A stretch of DNA of 14,145 nt from Oscillospiraceae bacterium. Its GTDB lineage: Bacteria > Bacillota > Clostridia > Oscillospirales > Ruminococcaceae. The notes below the pieces were generated by a model. It was given only the letters and a program-made list of their open reading frames with translations. It did not search any database and had not been told where the DNA came from. This document shows, piece after piece, positions 1 through 8,015 of this stretch. Positions within the stretch are counted from its first letter, which is position 1. Each line of letters begins with the position of its first letter. The stretch covers positions 1 through 14,145 of the forward strand of contig JAFUQL010000069.1 of the NCBI GenBank assembly GCA_017472375.1, given 5' to 3'. The position numbers were made by a program, and so were the translations under genes.

Positions 1-1091
1 GTGCCCAGGGTGAAGGGACAAATGTCGGTGAGCACCATCTCCGCGATGCCCGCCTTGCGCTCCTTCATGGCGGCGTACATACCCGCACCCAGCGCCACCG
101 CCGTGTCGGGGCGGGCGTTCTGGCGGGGCGGCTTGCCCATCAGATGGGTGAGGTATTGCTGCACCAGCGGCATCTTGCAGCTTCCGCCCACCGGGATGAT
201 GCCCGCCAGCTCGCTGCGGCCCACGCCGCTGTCCCGCAGGGCCTTGGCGATGGGGGTGCGCATCCGCTTGAGCAGATCCTGGCTGTGGTCCACCAGCTTC
301 TTGCCGTCCAGGGTCATGGCGCCCTTCGCCCCGGCGGAGTCCAGCACCATCATGGCCATCCGGCTGTGGCTCAGCGCCTGCTTGCAGTTCTCGGCCTGCT
401 CCAGCAGGATGGCCCGGGTGGTGTTGTCCAGCTCGCTGAAGCTCAGGCCGTTCTCCACGCAGAACAGCCGCGCGATGATCTGGTCGAAGTCGTTGCCGCC
501 CAGACGGTTGTCGCCGCTGACGGCCAGAATGTTCACCACATTGTCGAAGCACTCCACCACCGACACGTCCAGCGTGCCGCCGCCGAAGTCGAACACCAGA
601 AAGCTGGCCTCGCCCTTGTCCGGCTCGTAGCAGGACAGGGCGGCCGCGCTGGGCTCGTTCACCAGCCGCTCCACCCGCAGGCCGGCCAGTTGGCCCGCCC
701 GCTTGGTGGCGGCGCGCTGGCGGTCGTTGAAATAGGCGGGTACGCTGATGACTGCTTCCTCCACCGGCTCGCCCAGCCATGCCTCGGCGTCTGCTTTGAG
801 CTGGCGCAGCACCAGCGCGCTCAGTTCCTCAGGGGTGAAGCTGCGGTCTGCCAGCTGGTACACCTTGTCGGTGCCCATGCTGCGCTTGAAGGAGGCGGCA
901 CTGCGCCCGGGGTGACTCACCACCCGCTGGCGCGCGGTGGCGCCCACCAACACGGTGCCGTCCTCGTCGATACTCACCGCGCTTGGGGTCAGATACTCCC
1001 CCAATGCATTGGGGATGAGCCGGCTCGCACCGTCCTTCCAGACGGCGGCCAGGCTGTTGGTGGTTCCAAGGTCGATGCCGATGATCGCCAT
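1..1091 (-). CDS. hscC: HscC-type Hsp70 chaperone, 3' part missing (cut by window edge)
   Basis: This is an Hsp70-family ATPase. The window holds 363 codons, which cover nearly the whole nucleotide-binding domain; the substrate-binding domain lies beyond the left edge. Visible motifs are phosphate-1 GIDLGTTNS (residues 5-13), the connect-1 region NEPSAAA (145-151), phosphate-2 VFDFGGGTLDVS (166-177) and the adenosine motif VGGSCKMP (301-308). Two stretches, AVWKDGASRLIPN near the N-terminus and LTDICPFTLG at the end of the visible part, look like E. coli HscC rather than DnaK, so I call it HscC-like. HscC proteins are specialised Hsp70s of poorly known client range. The ATG at 1091 is preceded by AAGGAGGT (1102-1109), with 11 bases between AGGAGG and the start. 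It lies 141 bp after the MurE-type gene, behind a terminator-like hairpin. No dnaJ or grpE partner is visible. The Hsp70 assignment is secure; the HscC subfamily is likely. Confidence 0.9.
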   Translation of the reverse strand, partial: MAIIGIDLGTTNSLAAVWKDGASRLIPNALGEYLTPSAVSIDEDGTVLVGATARQRVVSHPGRSAASFKRSMGTDKVYQLADRSFTPEELSALVLRQLKADAEAWLGEPVEEAVISVPAYFNDRQRAATKRAGQLAGLRVERLVNEPSAAALSCYEPDKGEASFLVFDFGGGTLDVSVVECFDNVVNILAVSGDNRLGGNDFDQIIARLFCVENGLSFSELDNTTRAILLEQAENCKQALSHSRMAMMVLDSAGAKGAMTLDGKKLVDHSQDLLKRMRTPIAKALRDSGVGRSELAGIIPVGGSCKMPLVQQYLTHLMGKPPRQNARPDTAVALGAGMYAAMKERKAGIAEMVLTDICPFTLG

Positions 1092-1122
1092 ATATGTCTC
1101 TACCTCCTTGTGCAGGGGCCGG

Positions 1123-1157
1123 AACAAAACGCCGGCACGGCTGCTGCCGCGCCGGCG
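1123..1157 (-). terminator. Terminator-like hairpin between the murE-type gene and hscC
   Basis: On the minus strand a 12-bp stem with one mismatch (arms 1146-1157 and 1130-1141, loop of four) is followed by TTTTGTT (1129-1123). It could end the asnB-murE transcript. Only about 15 bases separate the T-run from the hscC Shine-Dalgarno site, so hscC would be read either by read-through or from a promoter I cannot see. An outer 7-bp pairing (CAGGGGC 1157-1163 with GCCCCTG 1113-1119) encloses this hairpin. Confidence 0.65.
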
Positions 1158-1194
1158 CCCCTGTTTTCTATGTGCCAAGCTGTGATTGATCGGT

Positions 1195-1232
1195 CTTATT
1201 CTCGCCCGGCGGCGCTTATTCTCGGACGGCGG
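1195..1232. repeat. Two-copy direct repeat, 20-bp period, after murE-type stop
   Basis: Two 18-bp copies (1195-1212 and 1215-1232) match at 16 of 18 positions. The 10-mer CTTATTCTCG is identical in both and recurs at exactly 20 bp, about two helical turns. The second copy abuts the stop codon of the MurE-type gene at 1233. The repeat is seen directly; any role, such as a dimeric protein-binding site upstream of hscC, is conjecture. Confidence 0.7.
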
Positions 1233-2711
1233 TCACTCCAGCCCGATGCGCGCGGCGTATTCCTCAATGATCTCCCGCTCCAGGAAGGGGGTCTTGACGC
1301 CCTGGCGATCCCGGTAGGTCTCATGGCCCTTGCCGATGACACAGATCAGATCGCCCTCCTGGGCGTGGTCGATGGCGTAGTGGATGGCCTCCTCCCGGTC
1401 GTGGATCTCCACGGTGGGCACGTCGGCGCGGCCCTTTGCGATGCCGGTGCGGATGTCCGCGATGATGTCCTCCACCGCCTCAAAGCGGTTGCTGTCCTCG
1501 GTGAGGATGAGGAAGTCGGCCATGCGGCTGGCCACCTCGCCCATACCGTAGCGCCGCTCGCGGGAGCGGTTGCCGCCGCAGCCGAACAGGCAGACGATGC
1601 GGCCGGGATCGTAGGCCTTGAGGGTGGTCAGCAGGCTCTCTGTGCTGGCCTCGTTGTGGGCGAAGTCGATGAGGATGGTGAACTTCTTGCTGATGGGCAC
1701 CATCTCCACCCGGCCCTTCACCGAGATGTTCATCAGACCATCGTGGATGGCGGCCTGGGGCAGACCCAGTACCCGGCCCACCGCGATGGCAGCCAGACTG
1801 TTGTACACGCTGAACGCGCCGGGCATATTCACCTTCACGTTCATCTGCTCCCGGCCCTCCACCGCGAAGTGGATGCCGAGGAAATTCTCCGCCCGCACAA
1901 GCTGCAGATCCTTTGCGCGGAAGTCCGCCCGCTCGTCCATGCCGTAGCCCACCAGCTCGCAGGTGTGCCCCTCCAGCAGGAGGGCGGTGTTGGGGTCGTC
2001 CAGATTCACCACACCCACGTCGCAGCGCTTGAACAGTTCGCTCTTCCAGGCGCGGTACTCCTCACAGGTCTTATGCTCGCCGGGGCCGCCCACGTGATCC
2101 ATGTACAGGTTGGTGAACACGCCCACGTCGTAGTGGATGCCCGCCACGCGGCGGTTCATCATGCCCTGGCTGGACACCTCCATCACCAGCGCATCGCAGC
2201 CGGCGGCCACCATGTCGGCAAAATACTTCTGCAGATCGTAACTCTGAGGGGTAGTGTTGGGCAGCTCGGCAAAAAAGCCGGGGTACTCCACACCGATGGT
2301 GCCCACCAGGCCCACCTTGCGCCCGGCGGCAGCCAGCACGCTGCGGATCATATGGGCGGTGGTGGTCTTGCCCTTGGTGCCGGTCACGCCGATCATGGTC
2401 ATCTTCTTGGCCGGGTGGCCGAAGAAGTTGGCGCTCAGCAGGGCCAGGCCCTCCTTGGTGTCGGCCACCTTCAGCACGGCGCAGCCGGCGGGCAGTTCGG
2501 GCAGGTCGTGCTGAATGAGCAGCGCCCGGGCGCCCTTCTGCACCGCATCGGCGGCCATGTCGTGGCTGTCACGGGTGTAGCCCTCGATGCACACAAAGAT
2601 CTCGCCGCCGGTGATGGCGCGGGTGTCGTAGCGCACGTCGGTGATGTCGGTGTCCAGGCTGCCCTGCAGCAGGGTATAGTCAAGGCCCTCGGCCAGCTGT
2701 GCCAGTTTCAT
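1233..2711 (-). CDS. murE: MurE-type UDP-MurNAc-tripeptide synthetase (Mur ligase family)
   Basis: This cytoplasmic Mur ligase adds the third amino acid (meso-diaminopimelate in most Clostridia) to UDP-MurNAc-L-Ala-D-Glu using ATP. It has 492 residues, normal for MurE. Domain 1 carries the DVRYDTRAITGGEIFVC signature (25-41). The ATP loop GVTGTKGKTT is at 108-117, the NTTPQSYDL substrate region at 152-160 and EVSSQGMMNRR at 178-188. Domain 3 has GCGGNRSRERRYGMGE (377-392) and GKGHE (460-464). The usual amino-acid-binding motif DNPR is replaced by DSNR (406-409), so the amino acid used is less certain. The ATG at 2711 is chosen because GAGAGGAG (2718-2725) lies 6 bases upstream and the family N-terminus begins there; the frame stays open further upstream but would overlap asnB. 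It follows asnB by 46 bp and is probably cotranscribed with it. It may be a second MurE copy, since the dcw murE would be expected upstream of murF outside the window. Confidence 0.9.
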   Translation of the reverse strand: MKLAQLAEGLDYTLLQGSLDTDITDVRYDTRAITGGEIFVCIEGYTRDSHDMAADAVQKGARALLIQHDLPELPAGCAVLKVADTKEGLALLSANFFGHPAKKMTMIGVTGTKGKTTTAHMIRSVLAAAGRKVGLVGTIGVEYPGFFAELPNTTPQSYDLQKYFADMVAAGCDALVMEVSSQGMMNRRVAGIHYDVGVFTNLYMDHVGGPGEHKTCEEYRAWKSELFKRCDVGVVNLDDPNTALLLEGHTCELVGYGMDERADFRAKDLQLVRAENFLGIHFAVEGREQMNVKVNMPGAFSVYNSLAAIAVGRVLGLPQAAIHDGLMNISVKGRVEMVPISKKFTILIDFAHNEASTESLLTTLKAYDPGRIVCLFGCGGNRSRERRYGMGEVASRMADFLILTEDSNRFEAVEDIIADIRTGIAKGRADVPTVEIHDREEAIHYAIDHAQEGDLICVIGKGHETYRDRQGVKTPFLEREIIEEYAARIGLE

Positions 2712-2757
2712 TTGGTTCTCCTCTCTGTTGGGGTTTCCCCGCCCCAAGCCTATGCGC

Positions 2758-4590
2758 TCAGCGCTTGACGAAATACTCGTTGTACCACACAAGGAAGATG
2801 AACACGCACCAGATCTGGCGCCAGTTGTCCCGCTTGCCGCTCATGTGCTGCTCCAGCATCTTCAGCAGCTCGTCCCGCTTGAAGAACTCTGCGGCAGCCT
2901 CGCTCTCGAACATGGCCCGCACGTTGGCGGCATACTTCTCGTCCCGCAGCCATGCCCGCACCGGCACCGGGAAGCCCAACTTCTTCTTCTGGGCGGTCTG
3001 GGCGGGAATGCTGCGCAGGGCGGCCCCGCGCATGGCGATCTTGGTGGCGTCCTTGTTGGCACGGCAGGTCACCGGGATGCGGCGGGCCACCTCAAAGACC
3101 TGACGGTCCAGGAATGGCACCCGCAGTTCCAGGCTGTTGGCCATGCTCATCTTGTCTGCCTTCAGCAGGATGTCGCCCACCATCCACAGGTGCAGATCCA
3201 CATACTGCATCCGGGTCACAGGGTCCTGCCCTTTGGTCTTGTCAAAATAGGGCTTGGACAGGCTCTCGGGCTTGACGCTGCCCTTGTACAGGCGCAGAAG
3301 CTGCTTTTTGCGGCGCTCGTCCATCAGGTTGGTGTTGCCGATGTAGCGCTCCTCCAGCGGGCGGCTGCGGCGCACCAGGAAGTTGATGCCGTGCACCGGA
3401 GGCAGGCAGCCCGCCACAGCACCGATGGCCCGGCGCAGGAACAGGGGGATCTGATCGTACCAGGTGACGGTGAACGGTTCTTTATAGATGTTGTAGCCGC
3501 CGAAGAACTCGTCAGCACCCTCACCGGACAGGCAGACTTTTACCTGCTTGGATGCCTCCCGGTTGACAAAGTACAGGGCCACGCTGGCCGCATCGGCCAG
3601 GGGCTCGTCCATGTGGTACTGGATGTTGGGCAGGTTCTCCCAATACTCCTCGGGGGTGATGCGGTAGGCAAAGTTCTTGACCCCGATGTGGCGGCTGAAC
3701 TCGGCGGCGTAGTCGGTCTCGTCGTACTGCTTGTCCGCAAAGCCCACGGTAAAGGTCTTGTCCACCTGGGCAAGGCAGGCCATGTAGCTGGAGTCCACGC
3801 CGGAGGACAGGAACGAGCCCACCTCCACGTCGCTGATCTTGTGGGCGGCCACGCTGTCCTTCATAGCGGCCTCGATGGTCTCCTCCCACTGGGCAAGGCT
3901 CTTGTCCCCCTCGGGCTCAAAGCTGGGGGTCCAGTAGCGCTCCACGGTCAGCTCGCCCTCGTGCCAGGTCATGCAGTGGGCGGGCAGCAGCTTCTTCACG
4001 CCCTGGAAGAAGGTGTTCTCGCCGGGGGAGTACTGGAAGGTCAGGTACAGCTCCAGCTGATCCCGGTTCAGTTCCTTCCTGAACTCGGGGTGAGGCAGGA
4101 AGCTCTTGATCTCGTTGCCGAACAGCAGCACGTCCCCGTCCTGATAGTAGTACAGGGGCTTGATGCCAAAGTGATCCCGGGCGCAGAACAGGGTCTTGGT
4201 GTCCTGATCCCACAGGGCAAAGGCGAACATGCCCCGCAGCCGCTGCAGCAGCTCCTTGCCCCACTGCTCGTAGCCGTGCAGCAGCACCTCGGTGTCGCTG
4301 CGGGTAGCGAAGGTGTGCCCCAGTTCCTGCAGCTCGGCCTTGAGCTGCTGGAAGTTGTAGATCTCGCCGTTGAACACCACCACAAGGCTGCCCGTCTCGT
4401 TGTACATGGGCTGGGCGCCGCCCTCCAGGTCGATGATGGACAGGCGGCGGTGACCCAGCGCCACAGCCTCATCCACAAAGCTGCCCTCGCCGTCCGGGCC
4501 ACGGTGGGCAATGGCCTGCATCATCTCGTTCAGCACGGTCTGCTTGTCATATTCTTTGGAGCGGCTTGCAAAGCCAACGATTCCACACAT
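2758..4590 (-). CDS. asnB: Glutamine-hydrolysing asparagine synthetase / AsnB-type amidotransferase
   Basis: This 610-residue protein has a class II glutamine amidotransferase domain (about 1-200) followed by an asparagine synthetase domain. Cys2 becomes the N-terminal nucleophile once Met1 is removed. RGPDGEG (30-36) and NGEIYNF (74-80) belong to the glutaminase pocket. The ATP PP-loop is SSGVDSS (262-268), and SGEGADEFFGGY (355-366) is the conserved synthetase motif. It uses glutamine and ATP to form a carboxamide, classically asparagine from aspartate. Several Bacillota and actinobacterial relatives instead amidate diaminopimelate in peptidoglycan precursors, and the MurE-type gene 46 bp downstream makes that role worth considering here. 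The ATG at 4590 is fixed by the required Met-Cys start and by AGGA at 4597-4600, 6 bases upstream; the frame remains open upstream to 4626 but would bury the catalytic Cys. It has its own promoter at 4692-4719. The family call is certain; the in vivo substrate is not. Confidence 0.95.
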   Translation of the reverse strand: MCGIVGFASRSKEYDKQTVLNEMMQAIAHRGPDGEGSFVDEAVALGHRRLSIIDLEGGAQPMYNETGSLVVVFNGEIYNFQQLKAELQELGHTFATRSDTEVLLHGYEQWGKELLQRLRGMFAFALWDQDTKTLFCARDHFGIKPLYYYQDGDVLLFGNEIKSFLPHPEFRKELNRDQLELYLTFQYSPGENTFFQGVKKLLPAHCMTWHEGELTVERYWTPSFEPEGDKSLAQWEETIEAAMKDSVAAHKISDVEVGSFLSSGVDSSYMACLAQVDKTFTVGFADKQYDETDYAAEFSRHIGVKNFAYRITPEEYWENLPNIQYHMDEPLADAASVALYFVNREASKQVKVCLSGEGADEFFGGYNIYKEPFTVTWYDQIPLFLRRAIGAVAGCLPPVHGINFLVRRSRPLEERYIGNTNLMDERRKKQLLRLYKGSVKPESLSKPYFDKTKGQDPVTRMQYVDLHLWMVGDILLKADKMSMANSLELRVPFLDRQVFEVARRIPVTCRANKDATKIAMRGAALRSIPAQTAQKKKLGFPVPVRAWLRDEKYAANVRAMFESEAAAEFFKRDELLKMLEQHMSGKRDNWRQIWCVFIFLVWYNEYFVKR

Positions 4591-4691
4591 AGTCGTTCCT
4601 CTCTGCGGCCCTCTGCCGGGCCGCACCCTGCCCCGGCGCGCCTGCGGCCCATGGGGTGGGCGGGCGGCGGGGCGATACGATATTCCAATTT

Positions 4692-4719
4692 ATTATACTA
4701 CACCTGCGTTTATTTTAAA
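4692..4719 (-). promoter_or_regulatory. Sigma-A-type promoter for asnB-murE
   Basis: On the minus strand a perfect -10 TATAAT (4692-4697) lies 16 bases downstream of TTTAAA (4714-4719), which matches 4 of 6 bases of the -35 consensus; a 17-base reading gives TTTTAA. The site is a short AT-rich island in GC-rich sequence, between the carB terminator and asnB. It predicts a leader of about 95 bases (4591-4685), very GC-rich and too short for a T-box. Confidence 0.75.
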
Positions 4720-4753
4720 AGACGGCACCGCATCTTTTGCCCGCCGGGCGCAT

Positions 4754-4800
4754 AAAAACAGAGCCGCACCGCGGCTTCTTCGCGCGCGATGCGGCTCTGT
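4754..4800 (-). terminator. Intrinsic terminator of carAB
   Basis: An 11-bp perfect stem on the minus strand (arms 4790-4800 and 4758-4768) encloses a GC-rich loop that can pair further inside, and is followed by five Ts (4758-4754). It lies 35 bp after the carB stop and before the asnB promoter, so it separates the two transcription units. Confidence 0.9.
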
Positions 4801-4835
4801 GAGGTTTGCCGCCCTGCCTGCCGGCGGTCGGGTGC

Positions 4836-7800
4836 TCAGGCATCGATGGTGGATACCCCCATGGTGGTCTCCTCCAACACGTCCAGCAACACCTTCACAG
4901 TGTCCAGGCTGGTCAGCATGGTGATGCCGTTTTCGATGGCGCAGCGGCGGATCTGCACCCCATCCTCGTAGTGGACACCGGAGAGCACGGCGCGGGTGTT
5001 GATGACATAGCTGACATAGCCCGCCCGGATGGAGTCCAGAATTTCGGTACTGCCCTCGCTGAGCTTTTTCCGTACCCGGGTGCGGATGCCGTGGGCTTTG
5101 AGGAACTCCGCCGTCATGGTGGTGGCCTCGATGTTGAAGCCCATGTTGTAGAAGCGGCGCACCAGCGGCAGCGCCTCCTCCTTGTCCTCATCCGCCAGCG
5201 TCACGATGACCGTGCCGTAGTTGAGCATCCGCACACCCGAGGCGGTGAACGCCTTGTACATGGCCCGGTGCAGCTTTTTGTCGTAGCCGATGGCCTCGCC
5301 CGTAGACTTCATCTCCGGGGAGAGGTAGGCGTCCATGCCCCGCAGCTTGGAGAAGGAGAAGGCGGGAGCTTTCACATAATACCGCTCTTTTTCTTTCGGA
5401 TAGATCTCGTGGATGCCCTGCTGCTCCAGGCTGACTCCCAGATTCACCAGCGTCGCCATGTCCGCCAGCGAGTACCCCGTGGCCTTGGACAGGAAAGGCA
5501 CGGTGCGGGAGGAGCGGGGGTTCACCTCGATGATGTACACGTCCTCGTTCGCATCCACGATGAACTGGATGTTGAACAGGCCCACGATGCCGATGCCCAG
5601 CCCCAGCTTCTTGGTGTAGTCCAGGATCGTCGCTTTGACTCTGGCCGGGATGCTGAAGGACGGGTACACGCTTATGGAATCGCCGGAATGGACGCCGGTG
5701 CGCTCCACCAATTCCATGATGCCGGGCACGAACACATCCCGGCCGTCGCAGATGGCATCCACCTCCACCTCTTTGCCCCGAATGTACTTGTCCACCAGCA
5801 CCGGCTTGTCCTCGTCGATCTCCACGGCGGTCTTCAGGTACTCCCGCAGCGCCGCCTCCTTGGCCACGATCTGCATGGCACGGCCGCCCAGCACAAAACT
5901 GGGCCGCACCAGCACCGGGTAGCCGATCTCCGCGGCGGCGCGCACACCGTCCTCGATGTTGGTCACCGCCTGCCCTCTGGGCTGGGGGATGCCCAGCTCC
6001 AGCAGCAGCTTTTCAAAAGCGTCCCTGTTTTCCGCCTTTTCGATCGCAGCCTGATCGGTGCCGCTGATCCGCACGCCCCGGTCGGTGAGGGGCTGCGCCA
6101 GGTTGATGGCGGTCTGCCCGCCCAGCGTGGCGATGACCCCCAGCGGCCGCTCCATCCGAACGATGTTCATCACATCCTCCACGGTGAGCGGTTCGAAGTA
6201 GAGCTTGTCCGAACAGGTATAGTCGGTGGAGACTGTTTCGGGATTGTTGTTGATGATGATGGCCTCATAGCCGGCGGCCTTGATGGTCTTGACCGCATGG
6301 ACGGTGGAGTAGTCGAACTCCACGCCCTGCCCGATGCGGATGGGGCCGCTGCCCAGCACGATGATCTTTTCCTTTTCAGAGAGAACGGCCTCGTTCTCCT
6401 CCTCATAGGTGGAGTAGAAGTACGGCACATAGCTCTCAAACTCTGAGGCACAGGTGTCGATCATCTTGTAGACCGGGCGGATGCCGGCCTTCTCCCTCAG
6501 CAGGAACACCTCCACCTCGCTCATGCCCCACTGCCGGGCGATCTCTCTGTCCGAGAATCCCATGCGCTTGGCCTGGTACAGTGCCCGGGCGTTGCCGGGG
6601 CTGTGCTTCAACTCCCGTTCCATCTCCACGATGTTCCGCAGCTTTCTCAGGAACAGCGGGTCAATTTTGGTGGTCTCTGCGATGACCTCCACCGCCGTGC
6701 CCCGCCGCAGCAGCTCGGCAATGGCGTAGATGCGGTCGTCGGTGCCGATGGCGATGTAGTCCAGGAGTTGTCCTGTCTGCCAGCCGGTGAACTTCTCCAT
6801 GTACAGGTGCCACACGCCGATCTCCAGCGAGCGGATGGCCTTGAGCAGGCTCTCCTCCAGCGTGCGGCCGATGCTCATCACCTCGCCGGTGGCCTTCATC
6901 TGGGTGCCGAGGGAATTGTTGGCATCCACAAACTTGTCAAAGGGGAAGCGGGGCATCTTGGTGACCACATAGTCCAGCGTGGGCTCAAAGGAGGCCGGCG
7001 TGTTGGCCAGCGGGATCTCATCCAGCGTCATGCCCACGGCGATCTTGGCCGAGACCCGCGCAATGGGGTACCCGCTGGCCTTGCTGGCCAGCGCAGAGGA
7101 ACGGGACACCCGGGGGTTCACCTCGATGAGGTAGTATTGGAAGCTGTTCGGGTCCAGCGCAAACTGCACGTTGCAGCCGCCCTCGATCTTCAGGGCGCGG
7201 ATGATCTTCAGGGCGCTGTCCCGCAGCATATGATATTCCTTGTTGGTCAGGGTCTGGGAGGGGCAGACCACGATGCTGTCGCCGGTGTGGATGCCCACCG
7301 GATCCAGATTCTCCATATTGCAGACGGCGATGGCCGTGTCGTTCCGGTCCCGCATGACCTCGTACTCGATCTCCTTGAAACCCTTGATGGAGCGCTCCAC
7401 CAGCACCTGATGCACCGGCGAGAGTGTGAGGGCGTTCTTCATGATCTCGCGGAATTCCGCTTCATTGTCCGCAAAACCGCCGCCTGTGCCGCCCAGCGTG
7501 AAGGCCGGGCGCAGCACCACCGGGTAGCCGATCTCCGCCGCGATGCGCAGACCCTCCTCCATGGTGCCGGCGATGTCCGAGGGCAGCACCGGCTCGCCCA
7601 GCGACTGGCACAGCTCCTTGAACTGCTCCCGGTCCTCCGCCCGGGCAATGCTCTCGCTGCGGGTACCCAGCAGCTCGGTGCGGCACTCCCTCAGGATGCC
7701 CTTCTGCTCCAGCTGCATGGCCAGGTTCAGGCCGGTCTGCCCGCCGATGCTGGGCAGGATGGCATCCGGGCGCTCGTAGCGGATGATCTTCGCGATGTAT

Positions 7801-8015
7801 TCCAGGGTCAGCGGCTCCATGTACACCTTGTCGGCGATGGCGGTGTCGGTCATAATGGTGGCCGGGTTCGAGTTGCACAGCACCACCTCATAGCCCTCCT
7901 CTTTCAAGGCAAGGCAGGCCTGGGTGCCCGCATAGTCGAACTCCGCCGCCTGCCCGATGACGATGGGGCCGGAACCGATGACCAATACTTTTTTCAAGTC
8001 CGTTCTCTTAGGCAT
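4836..8015 (-). CDS. carB: Carbamoyl phosphate synthase large subunit
   Basis: This subunit makes carbamoyl phosphate from bicarbonate, ammonia tunnelled from CarA and two ATP, feeding pyrimidine and arginine synthesis. The 1059 residues match the family (about 1060-1075). Two homologous halves are visible: the first starts VLVIGSGPIVIGQAAEFDY (10-28) with the ATP-grasp loop GGTGGG (175-180) and ends at a metal-site motif EVNPRVSRSS; the second restarts with IIVLGSGPIRIGQGVEFDY and carries EVNPRSSRTVPF. The last roughly 120 residues form the MGS-like allosteric domain. The ATG at 8015 overlaps the carA stop (8008-8010) by 8 bp, and its Shine-Dalgarno GGAGG (8025-8029) lies inside carA, 9 bases from the start, so translation is probably coupled. 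All landmark residues look intact. Confidence 0.98.
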   Translation of the reverse strand: MPKRTDLKKVLVIGSGPIVIGQAAEFDYAGTQACLALKEEGYEVVLCNSNPATIMTDTAIADKVYMEPLTLEYIAKIIRYERPDAILPSIGGQTGLNLAMQLEQKGILRECRTELLGTRSESIARAEDREQFKELCQSLGEPVLPSDIAGTMEEGLRIAAEIGYPVVLRPAFTLGGTGGGFADNEAEFREIMKNALTLSPVHQVLVERSIKGFKEIEYEVMRDRNDTAIAVCNMENLDPVGIHTGDSIVVCPSQTLTNKEYHMLRDSALKIIRALKIEGGCNVQFALDPNSFQYYLIEVNPRVSRSSALASKASGYPIARVSAKIAVGMTLDEIPLANTPASFEPTLDYVVTKMPRFPFDKFVDANNSLGTQMKATGEVMSIGRTLEESLLKAIRSLEIGVWHLYMEKFTGWQTGQLLDYIAIGTDDRIYAIAELLRRGTAVEVIAETTKIDPLFLRKLRNIVEMERELKHSPGNARALYQAKRMGFSDREIARQWGMSEVEVFLLREKAGIRPVYKMIDTCASEFESYVPYFYSTYEEENEAVLSEKEKIIVLGSGPIRIGQGVEFDYSTVHAVKTIKAAGYEAIIINNNPETVSTDYTCSDKLYFEPLTVEDVMNIVRMERPLGVIATLGGQTAINLAQPLTDRGVRISGTDQAAIEKAENRDAFEKLLLELGIPQPRGQAVTNIEDGVRAAAEIGYPVLVRPSFVLGGRAMQIVAKEAALREYLKTAVEIDEDKPVLVDKYIRGKEVEVDAICDGRDVFVPGIMELVERTGVHSGDSISVYPSFSIPARVKATILDYTKKLGLGIGIVGLFNIQFIVDANEDVYIIEVNPRSSRTVPFLSKATGYSLADMATLVNLGVSLEQQGIHEIYPKEKERYYVKAPAFSFSKLRGMDAYLSPEMKSTGEAIGYDKKLHRAMYKAFTASGVRMLNYGTVIVTLADEDKEEALPLVRRFYNMGFNIEATTMTAEFLKAHGIRTRVRKKLSEGSTEILDSIRAGYVSYVINTRAVLSGVHYEDGVQIRRCAIENGITMLTSLDTVKVLLDVLEETTMGVSTIDA

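Noticed and set aside
144..2768. Very long open frame on the plus strand opposite hscC and murE (with similar ones at 2728-4755, 4806-6446, 6603-8042 and others)
   Set aside because: They lie antisense to genes with clear family motifs, are His/Gln/Val/Gly-rich as expected of GC-rich complementary frames, and lack recognisable domains or ribosome sites.
2712..2792. Longer MurE-type protein starting at 2792
   Set aside because: It would overlap the end of asnB, and the extra residues do not resemble MurE; a good Shine-Dalgarno site precedes ATG 2711.
4591..4626. Longer AsnB starting at 4626
   Set aside because: The catalytic Cys must directly follow the first Met, which holds only for ATG 4590.
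4591..4691. T-box riboswitch in the asnB leader
   Set aside because: The predicted leader is only about 95 bases and shows neither a T-box consensus nor a terminator.
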